From: Candidatus Mycoplasma mahonii
GTDB lineage: Bacteria; Bacillota_I; Bacilli_A; Mycoplasmatales; Metamycoplasmataceae
Direction: 5' to 3'
Assembly: GCF_030550815.1 (NCBI RefSeq)
Contig: NZ_CP114583.1
Coordinates: forward strand, 633,818-697,817
Length of the DNA stretch: 64,000 nucleotides
The position numbers and the translations under genes are program-made. The stretch's first letter is position 1. Every line of letters starts with the position of its first letter. The notes under the pieces were generated by a model. It was not told where the DNA came from and ran no database searches. It saw only the letters and a list, made by a program, of their open reading frames with translations. Positions 39,990-50,168 of the stretch are shown piece after piece.

Positions 39990-41921
39990 TTATTTATTTG
40001 CTATTTTAATAATTTCTTTAATTTCAGTAACAGCATCATCATATTCTCCATTTGAAATTGTTGTATCTATGAAATCATGTGGTAAACCATTATTTTGTTC
40101 ATCTGTTTCCGTTGGTATCACAATATTTTCATCAATTAGCGTTATTAATATGAAAACTTTATTGATAATCGATTTAGTTTTTTCTTTATCTCTTGCAATA
40201 AATGAAATGTAACAAGTTTTATACAATGATTTTTCTAAATCATCTAAATCTGATCAATTTTCTTTATTAGCTCCCGAAAACATAAAACTTTTGTATTTTT
40301 TTTCTAGATTATTAGATCTTTGCTCTAGGTAGTACTTATATTGTTCTCATAATACAGTTGGTTTGTATTTGTATATTAATCTTTCTATATCTCTTTTTAT
40401 ATATATTTCTGATGCACCATAAATTAATCTTGATAAATTAGTGATAATATCTAAAAATGAATCACTAGGATTTTTTAAGTCTTTTATATGCATCAAAATA
40501 TCTTTTTTTGAAAGAACAATTTTTCTAAAACGTGTCTTTTTTTCCTTTCCTTCTATGTAGTAGTCAATTAATGTTTTTGTTTTTGTTCCATCGTATAATA
40601 AATCATCTTTTGATGTTTCTGCAACCAATGATGTGCTCTCTGTTTTATCGATATCTATTAATATTTTATTTTTAACATCAAACAAAGAGTCTATTTTATC
40701 AATATCATCGGAAGCATATATGGTCCCGTTCCTACTTTCAAAGTCTTTAACACTGTATCTACCAACTCTACCAATTAAATTTCTGAAATTGAAATTTGTG
40801 AATTTTGACTTACCTATTTCCTCATAAATAAAAAGAGAATTAGCTTTTAAGTTAACTCCTTGAGTAACGGTTGTTGTGGCAAACATATATTCAGCTTTGT
40901 TAGCTTTGAATAATGCTTCCTGTATTATTCTTATAGGTTTTGGTACATCCCCGTTATGGATTACAATCCCAACTTTTAGCAAATGTATATATTCATTAGT
41001 TCCGTATTCATCTCTTATCCATTTAAAAATACCTTTGTATTCATTCTCCAAATTGATATCACTATATTTTTTGATTTTATTTGAAAGATTGAATGATGAT
41101 TTTTTATTACAATAAATAATAGAATTTTTTATGATTTTTATTTTTTCAATCATATTTTCTTTTTTAATTAGTTCTATGTCTCTCGATGTTATATCATATG
41201 TAAAAATTTCAGATATAAAATTATCAGAAATTGATTTTGGAATTATCGTAATCGGATTCTTTATATTCGGAGAAATTAATTTTATTCTTGCACCACAGTC
41301 AACAACTTTTTTCAAAAGCTTTGCTAAAAGTATGTTCCTATCTGAAGAAGTATTTATCATTTCATATGCTTCATCCATAAAAATAATGTCTCCAAATGAA
41401 ATCTTTTCTTGATATGCTTTTTCTTGTGTGAGAACTTTAACTTTTTCATCAACTATTGGTAGAGTTGAATTTGGAATTTCAGATTTTAAAAGTTGTTGAT
41501 GATACTCATTTGCCAATGCATTTGTTGGTACAACTATTATCATTTTTTTATTTATTTTTTTATATAAGTCCTTCACCAAAAGCCTTATTAAAAATGATTT
41601 TCCAAATGACGTAGGACAGGAAATGGAATAGTTCTTTTCATCACGCAAAAGTTCTATAAATTTTTTTTGATGCTTATTCATTTTAACATTGTGCAATGTT
41701 GTAAATAAATCCTCTTTTCTCATGTCTGTTATCGGTATTATTTTTTCTAAATCTGATATTGAAGAAAAATCATTAAGAGCACACAAAATAACATCTTTTT
41801 CAAAAATATGTGTACTTGTATCTATTAATTTTTTATTTGCTTGTTTAACTAGAACGATTGATTTTTGTTGCAAATTAACATCAAAATCCAATAAAATTAT
41901 TTTATTAACTAGATTATTCAT
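39990..41921 (-). CDS. Superfamily 2 helicase, HamB/AbpB-like
   Basis: A 643-aa DEAD/DEAH-type helicase. Q-motif region MNKHQKKFIELL (about 81-92), Walker A CPTSFGKS (102-109), Ia VPTNALANEY, motif II MDEAYEM (182-188), HNGDVPKPIR (322-331), motif V ATTTVTQGVNL (348-358) and motif VI NLIGRVGR (381-388). This is the Ski2-like style found in Hachiman and AbpAB defence helicases. Two TGAs near the C-terminus read as Trp. Its ATG overlaps the stop of the upstream nuclease-like gene by 8 bases, so the two are coupled and probably form one complex. Inference: a phage- or plasmid-defence pair. A general repair helicase remains possible. Confidence 0.85.
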
Positions 41922-42630
41922 AAATATCTTCTTTGAGTATTCTGTTGTTTATAACATCTCATAATTGTAGAAAAGTTATTGATTCAGATTTCATAAAAGC
42001 TATTCTAACTATGTTGAATTGAATATTGTCTATATTTATAATATTTTTTGCTGCAATTAATCCAGCTCCAAAATTACTTTGTTTACCTTCTTCAATTTTT
42101 TCTATTTCGTTTATGGCTTCTTCTTTTTCTTGTGAATTAAGCTTAAGAGATGTCACTTGTTTATAACTAAATACCCCATTATTGATTCTCTCAATTATTG
42201 TATTGATATCAGATTGTTTTTGATGAGATGTTATTTTATTTTTTATATCTTTAATTGTTTCATCACATGCTTCCATAATAGTTGAATTCAACACATCATC
42301 TTTAGTTTTACATTCAAATCTTATAATTCTTCTTAATGAATCTATTTCATCTTTTGTAATTGCAAAATTATCAAATCCTTGTTGATTGTATAGAATCGTT
42401 TTATTATTAAGCCTAAGCAGATTATTTTCAATTATAAATAAATTAACCAAAATTTCTGCTGCAGTATATCTCCATTGAGATTCACTGTATTTTTCTATTT
42501 TTGGCTTTATTACCTTAAAGTACTGAGAGAACTTTTTTATTCCCAATAATGAAAAAAACTCTTGTATATTACAATTTTTTATGAACTCTTTTAAATATTG
42601 AAATCTATATTCTTTAATTATTTTCTTCAT
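41914..42630 (-). CDS. HamA/AbpA-like putative D-ExK nuclease
   Basis: A 238-aa protein with no close family that I recognise by full sequence. Its middle shows a PD-(D/E)xK-type arrangement: Glu59 in a helix (AAEILVNLFI), Asp87 in QGFDNF and Glu106-Cys-Lys108 in IIRFECKTKDD, followed by an Asp/Glu/Lys-rich helix. That order (helix Glu, Gly-x-Asp, ExK) is what HamA/DUF1837 proteins show. One TGA read as Trp near the end. Its start has no ribosome site but has TATAAT six bases upstream. It precedes and overlaps the helicase gene. Confidence 0.65.
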
Positions 42631-42636
42631 GAATAA

Positions 42637-42642
42637 ATTATA
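42637..42642 (-). promoter_or_regulatory. -10 box placed for a leaderless HamA-like mRNA
   Basis: TATAAT-TTATTC-ATG on the minus strand, six-base spacing, no ribosome site. Confidence 0.6.
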
Positions 42643-42653
42643 TTACGAATTAA

Positions 42654-43205
42654 AAATATGATGATGAATATATTTTTCAAAATATCTCATTCATTTTTAA
42701 CAAATCATCCAATATTTTATTTTTTGACTCCAATGGATCCGGGAAGTCAACACTTTCAAAGATAATTTCTAGGCTTGATAAAAAATATGAGCGTGAAGTA
42801 TTCAGAGATAAATCTACTAAAAATAATTATTATCAATCATCGTTTATTTATCAATCATCATCTCGGGATTTCATTAATGGCAATGTTATAAAAAACATAA
42901 CTTCATTCAACGAAGATTACGATACTCAAAGATTAGAAAATATAGTTGATATGCTAAAAATTCAAAAGATCACTTCAAAAAATATACAAAAGATATCTTC
43001 AGGAGAAGCGGTGCTAGTTAAAATCGCAACAGTTCTTTATTCAGGTGCAAAATTAAAAATTTATGATGAATTACTTATGAATATAGATACTAAAAAGCGC
43101 ATTAAGGTTCTTGATATAATTTTAAAACAAGATTCTATAAATATAGTTATATTCTATTCACTAAAAAAGATGAAATTAAAAAATTTGACAAAGTATTATC
43201 TTTAG
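42654..43205 (+). pseudogene. 5'-truncated ABC transporter ATPase remnant
   Basis: After a TAA at 42651 the frame is open for 183 codons without an initial ATG. It encodes an ABC ATPase core: IFQNISFIFNKSSNILFFD before a Walker A NGSGKST, a degenerate signature ISSGEAVLVKIA, a degenerate Walker B LKIYDELLMNID (no Asp-Glu-Pro) and a truncated end. It looks like the C-terminal half of an exporter (possibly bacteriocin type) whose membrane half is gone. It abuts the 42630 defence-like pair, whose arrival may have cut it. Confidence 0.65.
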
Positions 43206-43255
43206 ACAAAAGCAAATAAATAATATTATTAATTAGCATGTTTTTATCCAAAGTG

Positions 43256-43261
43256 TATAAT
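43256..43261 (+). promoter_or_regulatory. -10 box for a leaderless small gene
   Basis: TATAAT-AAAGAT-ATG (43268), six-base spacing. Confidence 0.5.
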
Positions 43262-43267
43262 AAAGAT

Positions 43268-43425
43268 ATGTTAAAGAATAAAACAAAGATTTCAAACCTG
43301 CAAAGGTTAAAAAAGAGATGGAACCAGGGTTGAAAAAGATATTATTAGTTTTTGCAATAATAGCAGTATTTATTATTGTTTTGGGGATGATATTATCTGG
43401 TTTCTCTTACTATAATTACCTATAG
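43268..43425 (+). pseudogene. Small membrane protein gene, probably frameshifted
   Basis: From ATG 43268 the frame gives MLKNKTK and then a basic 26-residue peptide. A second frame, open from just after a TAA at about 43278, reads DFKPAKVKKEMEPGLKK and then a 22-residue hydrophobic helix ending SGFSYYNYL. One indel in the A-rich stretch would yield a 52-aa single-span protein. An alternative is a real 35-aa protein from ATG 43318. It precedes the valS T-box. Confidence 0.45.
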
Positions 43426-43454
43426 TGCAATTACTTTAGAGGTAGTAAGATAAT

Positions 43455-43600
43455 TATTTTATAGAGAGCTGGGGACGGTGGAAGCCTGGCAAGGAAAACT
43501 TACAAGTTACTAAATAGCAGTTACAAACCGTCTAATCACGTTACGATTAAAGAGTCCTCATAAGGGTGGTGCGTTGGCCCCTTAACAGGGCTTTTTATAT
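43455..43600 (+). promoter_or_regulatory. T-box riboswitch controlling valS
   Basis: Contains the stem I signature AGAGAGCTGGGGACGGTGGAA, the T-box AAGGGTGGTGCG (near 43562) and a terminator hairpin GGCCCC...AGGGCTTTTT. AAGGG can pair with CCCTT to form the antiterminator, excluding the terminator. The UGGU in the bulge fits the ACCA end of tRNA-Val. Uncharged tRNA-Val should favour read-through. Candidate specifier codons are GTC or GTT; I could not fix which by eye. Confidence 0.85.
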
Positions 43601-43614
43601 AAGGAGATAAAACA

Positions 43615-46083
43615 ATGAACACAAAATATAATCATAAAGAAGTTGAAGAAGGCAAAAATCAAAAATGAATTGATAAAGAATTTTTTTCAACACATGATAA
43701 ATCAAAGCCATCTTTTTCAATTATCTTGCCACCACCTAATATAACTGGCAAATTACATCTTGGTCATGCATGAGATGGTTTGATTCAAGATACAATTATT
43801 AGATATAAAAAATTAAATGGATTTGATGTCATGTGAGTGCCAGGAATGGATCATGCCGGGATTGCAACACAAGCAAAAGTCGAAGCAAAGTTGAGAGATG
43901 AAAATAAGCCAGGCAGATTTGAAATGGGGCGAGAAAAATTTATTGATGAAATTTGGAAGTGGAAAGATGAATATGCCTTAACTATTAAAAAACAATGAGG
44001 AAAATTGGGTCTTGCACTTGATTATAAAAAAGAAAGATTCACTATGGATAAGGGGTTATCTGAAGCGGTTTCAAAAGTATTTATTAAAATGTATCAAGAT
44101 AAATTAATTTACCGTGGCACCAAAGCTATTAACTGAGATCCTACCTTACAAACTGTTTTATCAAATATCGAAGTTATAAATAAAGATACCGAATCGGAAA
44201 TGGTCTACATTAACTATCCAATTGAAAACTCAAATGAGTTTATAGTTGTTGCAACCACCAGAGCCGAAACAATGTTTTCCGATGTAGCTATTGCTGTTCA
44301 CCCTGGTGATAAGAAGATGCATAAATATGTGGGAATGAATATTATTCACCCATTAACTAGTAAAATTTTGCCGATCATTACTGATGAATACATAAAGTGT
44401 GATAAAGGCTCTGGCGCAATGAAAGTGTCAGCCCATGCTACTACTGATATTGATATTATCATTAAAAATAATTTAGAAGTTATTGAGTGCATTGACACTC
44501 ATGGCATGATGAACCAAGAAGCCGGAGAATTAAAAGGTTTCGATAGATTTCGAGCAAGAGAAAAAGTCATTAATCTTCTTGAAAATAATAATTTAGTCAT
44601 TAAAAGAGAGAAGATAATTAATGCTGTAGGATATTCAGAAAGATCAGGTGCCATTGTTGAGATTTTAGTTTCACCACAATGGTTTGTTAAAATGGATGTT
44701 TTAAGAGATAAGATCTTGAAAGATTTAGCATCACAAACTAAAGTTGCTTTTTATCCAAGAAGATATGAAGACGTATTAAAAACTTGAATGGAAGATGTTC
44801 ATGACTGAACTATATCAAGGCAATTATGATGAGGTCATAGAATTCCTGCTTGATATAAAAATGAAGATATTAGGGTTCAAGAAATATCACCAGGCAATGG
44901 TTGAATTCAAGAGGAAGATGTTTTGGATACCTGATTTTCATCAGCATTAGCGCCTTTTTCTTTTTTAGGATGACCTGATGATGCAGAAAATGTAAAAAGA
45001 TATTATCCAACATCACTTTTGGTGACCGGTTATGACATCATTTTTTTCTGAGTTGCCAGAATGTATTTTCAAGGGTTGGAATTCATGGATCAAAAACCAT
45101 TTAACGATGTATTAATTCATGGACTAATTAGAGCTGCAGATGGCAAGAAAATGTCTAAATCCTTAGGTAATGGTGTAGACCCCATGGATGTTGTAGAGAA
45201 ATATGGATCTGATTCCTTAAGATGATTCTTATTAACTAATTCAACTCCCGGGCAAGACATTAGATATTCTCCACAGAAGATAGAAGCGGCATGAAATATT
45301 AATAATAAGTTGTGAAATATTTCGCGTTATATTATTGAAATAATGTCTGATGCTGAATCCGAAATAACTGATGCGGATCAATGGATTCTTGATAAACTGG
45401 CAAATGTTGAGAAGCTGATTAAACCCAAGATAGATAAATATGATTTCACTATTATTGGCAAGGAACTAAGTAAATTCATCATGGAAGATTTTTCATCATG
45501 ATATATCGAATTTACCAAAGCTACCCCAAATAAAAAAATTGCACAAGATGTTCTGAATAAATTATTAATCATGTTACATCCTTTTATGCCAAATATAACA
45601 GATCATATTTATAGCATGTCTAATGACGGTGAATTATTGGATCAGTCATGGCCCAGAATGAACCATAACTGCCAAAAAAGTTATATTGATCGTGTTATTA
45701 TAATTATTACTGAATTAAGAAAATTTAAAGTTGATCATGAAATATCAAATAAAGAAATATTGGGTTATTGACCAACTGTAAAACTTAATGATAAGGAAAT
45801 TAAAATGATTGAGATATTAGCAAACGCTTTAATACAAGAGAATAAAGATGCACTAATAAAAATAGATGAGTTTGAAATTTATATTAAACTTTCGGATATT
45901 CAAAAATCAAATGAATCAAAAAGAATTAAAAACAGGATCATTGTAATCCAAAATGAAATTATTAGAGCAGAAGACATGTTGAAAAATGAAAGATTTATTG
46001 CTAAGGCCCCCAAGGAAAAAGTTATAGAAGAAAAAAAAAAATTAAACAAGTTTAAAGAAGAGCTATTATTGTTAAGAAAATAA
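43615..46083 (+). CDS. valS: Valyl-tRNA synthetase
   Basis: An 822-aa class I synthetase. HIGH motif in GKLHLGHAW, editing domain (about 190-350), KMSKS in [11 protein letters not shown], anticodon-binding helices and a C-terminal coiled-coil arm (about 735-822, [16 protein letters not shown]). Many TGAs read as Trp. AAGGAG precedes the ATG. The last 270 bases and the downstream region are repeated twice further on (49215 and 54758), as part of a tandem array. Confidence 0.97.
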
Positions 46084-46724
46084 CTTAATATATGCATAAT
46101 AATTTAAATATAATAAAAATTATTTACAATTGATAACCTCTAGTAACAACAAGCCAATTAAGCAAATATCTAATAAACACTTCAAGAACGCGAGGCAAGA
46201 TTTTTCACATTTAAAATAAGCATCAAATAAATCTTAAGCAGAAGAATAAAACAAATATTCCTAAAAACTAAAATTCATTCCTCTTCAATAAAAAACCCTC
46301 TGAAATTATTGATGGCAAGAAAAATGAAGTAATGAGATAACATGAACAATATTGTCCTTGGCAAAAACAATGACCTAAAAATATGAACAAAGAAAGATAT
46401 TATTAAGGTTAGACCCATCACCAATCAATTGTTTAAAAATGATTTCGTAAGTCAAAACAAAGCATATATTGCTATGTAAAAGAATTTTATTGATAATAAA
46501 ATCATTATTATGAATAGAGAAACATATTATTTTTATACAAAGGTTAAATAATTGAAGGGTATAAAGGTTTAATTAGATATAAGAAAATGTTTCAAATGTT
46601 TTAATTTCATATCAAGACAAAAAAGATGATAATGTTTAAATAAGTTAAATTCAGAGTCATTTTAAGGTAATTGAATTAACATTCTTTTTGTGTTATTTAG
46701 GATAGTAAGCATAAAAAGCGATAG

Positions 46725-46759
46725 AAAAAATGCCACAAATTAAGTTTATTATGGCATTT
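46725..46759 (-). terminator. Terminator of lipoprotein gene 1
   Basis: Minus-strand AAATGCCA...TGGCATTT stem followed by T-run, just past the stop at 46774. The same element is found in units 2 and 3. Confidence 0.7.
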
Positions 46760-46773
46760 ATTATTTTAAATTA

Positions 46774-48822
46774 TTAAGAAGTTGGAATAATTGTAATATC
46801 TTTACTTGTTGTTGCAGTTCCTTTGGTTAAAGTAAGGGTCACAAGAACCATTGGATCTACCCCATTATAAAGTGGTATTGCATATTTAATAACATATGTT
46901 GCTGTTACCCCCGGGGATAAATATGGCTCATTAATTCCAAGTATATTAGGGGTGATAGGGGTGATAGGGCCGCCATTAGCTATAGCTGAAAGAATAGCGG
47001 TTTTTAGATCAGATGCATTTTTTGAAGAGTGGGTCGTAAATCAGAAGCGTCTTAAGTCCTCTGTAAAATTAAATGATTCTTGTGCTGTTTGTGCTGTAAT
47101 TGTAATACTTTTTCTTAATATTGCAGTTCCTTTGGTGAAAGTAACGGTCACAATAACTACACCTGTCTGATTATTAAATGGTGTTGTAATAGCATATGTT
47201 GCTATTGTACCCGGGGTTAAAGTTGGTTCAGTAATTCCAAGCACATTAGCGGTGATAGCGTCATTAGCTTGATTAATATCATACGTTAGTTCAACTTTAT
47301 GTTTTGAAGATGAGACATCATTGAATAGAGCTAAGTCATTTGCAAAATCAAATGGTGATGCTGGTCTAATTGTAATCTTTTTACTTAATATTTTATTTCC
47401 TTTGGTTAAAGTAACACCCACAATAACTACACCTGTTTGATCATTAAATGGTGTTGTAATAGCATATGTTGCTGTTACCCCCGGGGATAAAGGTGGCTCA
47501 TTAATTCCAAGCACATTAGAGGTGATAGCGTCATTAGCTTGATTAGCTTGCTCAATAGCAGATATTAGATCAGCTTCATCTTTTGAAGATGGGGTATTAG
47601 TGAATAAATCTAAGTCATTGTCAAAATCAAATGGTGATGCTGGTCTAATTGTAATCTTTTTACTTGCTGTGTCAGTTCTACTTATTATTTCAATTCATTT
47701 GGTTAAAGTAACGGTCACAGTAACTGCATTTGTTTGATCATTTTGATCATTAGGTGAGAATAAAGAGGAAATAGCATATGTTGCTGTTACCCCCGGGGGT
47801 AAAACTGGCTCAGTAATTCCAAGCACATCAGGGGTGATAACCCCTTTAGCTAAAATAATAGCATCTAATAGACGATCTGTAGTTTTAGAAGATGAGGTAT
47901 TAGTGAAGCGAGCTAAGTCCTCTGTAAAAGCAAATGATGATATTATAATAAATTTAGTTGCTATTTCAATTCCTTTGGTTAAAGTAACACCCACAATAAC
48001 TACACCTGTTTGATCATGTGGTGTTATAATACCATAATATGTTGCTGTTACCCCCGGGGATAAAGTTGGCTCAGTAATTCCAAGCACATCAGGGGTGATA
48101 GGGTCATTAGCTTGATTAGCTTGATTAATAGCAGTCATTAGATCAGCTTTATCTTTTGAAGATGAGACATCATTTAAGAGAGATAAGTCATTTGTAAAAT
48201 CAATTGGTGGTGCTGTAATTATAATATCTTTATTTACTGTTTCAGTTCCTTTGGTTAAAGTAACGCCCACAATAACTACACCTGTTTGATAATTAAATGG
48301 TGTTGTAATAGCATATGTTGCTGTTATCCCCGCAGTTGTTAAAGTTGGTTCAATAATTCCAAGCACATTAGAGGTGATAGCGTCATTAGCTTGATTAGCT
48401 TGCTCAATAGCAGTCATTAGATCAGCTTTATCTTTTGAAGATGAGACATCATTGAAAAGAGCTAGGACATCTCCAAGAAGTGTTGTAAGTATAACATCTT
48501 TGCTTGTTGTTTCATTTCCTTTGGTTAAAGTAACGGTCACAATAAGTACACCTGTCTGATGATTAGGTGTAATATCATATGTTGCTGTTACCCCCGGGGA
48601 TAAAACTGGCTCAGTAATTCCAAGCACATTAAAGAGAGCTAAGTCATTTGTAAAATCAAATGGTGCTGGTACTGGTGAATCATCTACAGGTGCTAGTACT
48701 GGTGAATCATCTACAGGTTTTTTAGTAGGACTTTCTTCATCACATGATATTGCTACAGCAACTGGAGCAATAACGGTTGTTAGCATTCCAAATCCTAAAG
48801 CTAGTTTTTTCATTTTTTTCAT
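46774..48822 (-). CDS. Repeat lipoprotein 1, 682 aa (about 7 repeats)
   Basis: Signal MKKMKKLALGFG...AVAISC with lipobox AISC, then a Pro/Asp linker with two PxDDSP units, then about seven repeats of roughly 85-90 residues. Each repeat has NDLALFxxxSSSKxKADL, a helix, (I)TPDVLGITEPTLxPGVTATY, and a beta end TGVVIVGVTLTKG...KxITI. The first repeat lacks its middle (LALFN joins VLGITEP directly), a deletion by recombination. Four or more TGAs are read as Trp; stop TAA at 46774. The repeat shape recalls mycoplasma Lipoprotein_17-type surface domains (from memory). Likely surface antigen or adhesin. Confidence 0.85.
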
Positions 48823-48860
48823 ATATTATATTTTTCCTTTATTCTATATATTCTAAATGT

Positions 48861-48906
48861 ATTATATATGTTATGTTATGTTATGTTATGTTATGTTATG
48901 TTAACA
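48861..48906 (-). promoter_or_regulatory. Promoter with 6 pentamer repeats (lipoprotein 1)
   Basis: On the minus strand a TTAACA -35-like box (complement 48899-48904) and TATAAT (complement 48861-48866) are separated by 32 bases made of TTATG/CATAA pentamers (six copies at 48871-48900). Spacing equals 5n+2. AAAGGA ribosome site and ATG follow. Confidence 0.6.
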
Positions 48907-49172
48907 CTTTAAATTACATTAAAACAAATGGAGAAAATTTTTACAAAGAAAATTATTGTTCTAGCAAATGATTATTAATGTTTTGCAATGAAGAAGTATA
49001 TTTGCAAAATAGTGAAAGAGCGAGCCTATGTTTAAAGCAAGTCTGTTATTTCAAAATTTTTACAATAATCACATACCTTAAAAGTTTAAATAAATTAGAA
49101 ATATGATATTTCTAGATAAGGGCAAAATAAGATCAAAAACAAATATGAGTGTAATTGTAAAAATATTCATAA

Positions 49173-49478
49173 ATGTATTCAAAAAAATATGAAAAATTAA
49201 TTATATTCATTAAAATATTAGCAAACGCTTTAATACAAGAGAATAAAGATGCACTAATAAAAATAGATGAGTTTGAAATTTATATTAAACTTTCGGATAT
49301 TCAAAAATCAAATGAATCAAAAAGAATTAAAAACAGGATCATTGTAATTCAAAATGAAATTATTAGCGCAGAAGACATGTTGAAAAATGAAAGATTTATT
49401 GCTAAGGCCCCCAAGGAAAAAGTTATAGAAGAAGAATTAAACAAGTTTAAAGAAGAGCTATTATTGTTAAGAAAATAA
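49173..49478 (+). pseudogene. valS: Duplicated valS 3' end, open as a 101-codon ORF (copy 2)
   Basis: From the junction at 49215 the sequence repeats the last ~90 codons of valS ([17 protein letters not shown]... EELLLLRK) with two missense changes and a 6-base in-frame deletion in the Lys run. The upstream flank supplies an ATG and 14 new codons (MYSKKYEKLIIFIK), so a stand-alone coiled-coil protein could be made. No ribosome site or promoter is evident. Most likely a passenger of the duplication. Confidence 0.75.
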
Positions 49479-50118
49479 CTTAATATATGCATAATAATTT
49501 AAATATAATAAAAATTATTTACAATTGATAACCTCTAGTAACAACAAGCCAATTAAGCAAATATCTAATAAACACTTCAAGAACGCGAGGCAAGATTTTT
49601 CACATTTAAAATAAGCATCAAATAAATCTTAAGCAGAAGAATAAAACAAATATTCCTAAAAACTAAAATTCATTCCTCTTCAATAAAAAACCCTCTGAAA
49701 TTATTGATGGCAAGAAAAATGAAGTAATGAGATAACATGAACAATATTGTCCTTGGCAAAAACAATGACCTAAAAATATGAACAAAGAAAGATATTATTA
49801 AGGTTAGACCCATCACCAATCAATTGTTTAAAAATGATTTCGTAAGTCAAAACAAAGCATATATTGCTATGTAAAAGAATTTTATTGATAATAAAATCAT
49901 TATTATGAATAGAGAAACATATTATTTTTATACAAAGGTTAAATAATTGAAGGGTATAAAGGTTTAATTAGATATAAGAAAATGTTTCAAATGTTTTAAT
50001 TTCATATCAAGACAAAAAAGATGATAATGTTTAAATAAGTTAAATTCAGAGTCATTTTAAGGTAATTGAATTAACATTCTTTTTGTGTTATTTAGGATAG
50101 TAAGCATAAAAAGCGATA

Positions 50119-50152
50119 GAAAAAATACCACAAATTATATTTATGGCATTTA
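50119..50152 (-). terminator. Terminator of lipoprotein gene 2
   Basis: Minus-strand AAATGCCA...TGGTATTT (one G-U pair) then T-run; homologous to the unit 1 element. Confidence 0.7.
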
Positions 50153-50168
50153 TTATTATTTTAAATTA

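Larger units (their letters stand above)
45814..49214. repeat. Tandem unit 1 (valS tail + lipoprotein gene)
   Basis: Runs from ATATTAGCAAACGC in the valS C-terminal codons to the CATTAAA junction at 49214. Contains the genuine valS end, about 690 bases without an intact gene (46084-46773, with decayed reading frames such as MNNIVLGKNNDLK on the plus strand), the minus-strand lipoprotein gene 46774-48822, its pentamer promoter and about 300 bases of conserved upstream sequence. 3.4 kb. Confidence 0.9.
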
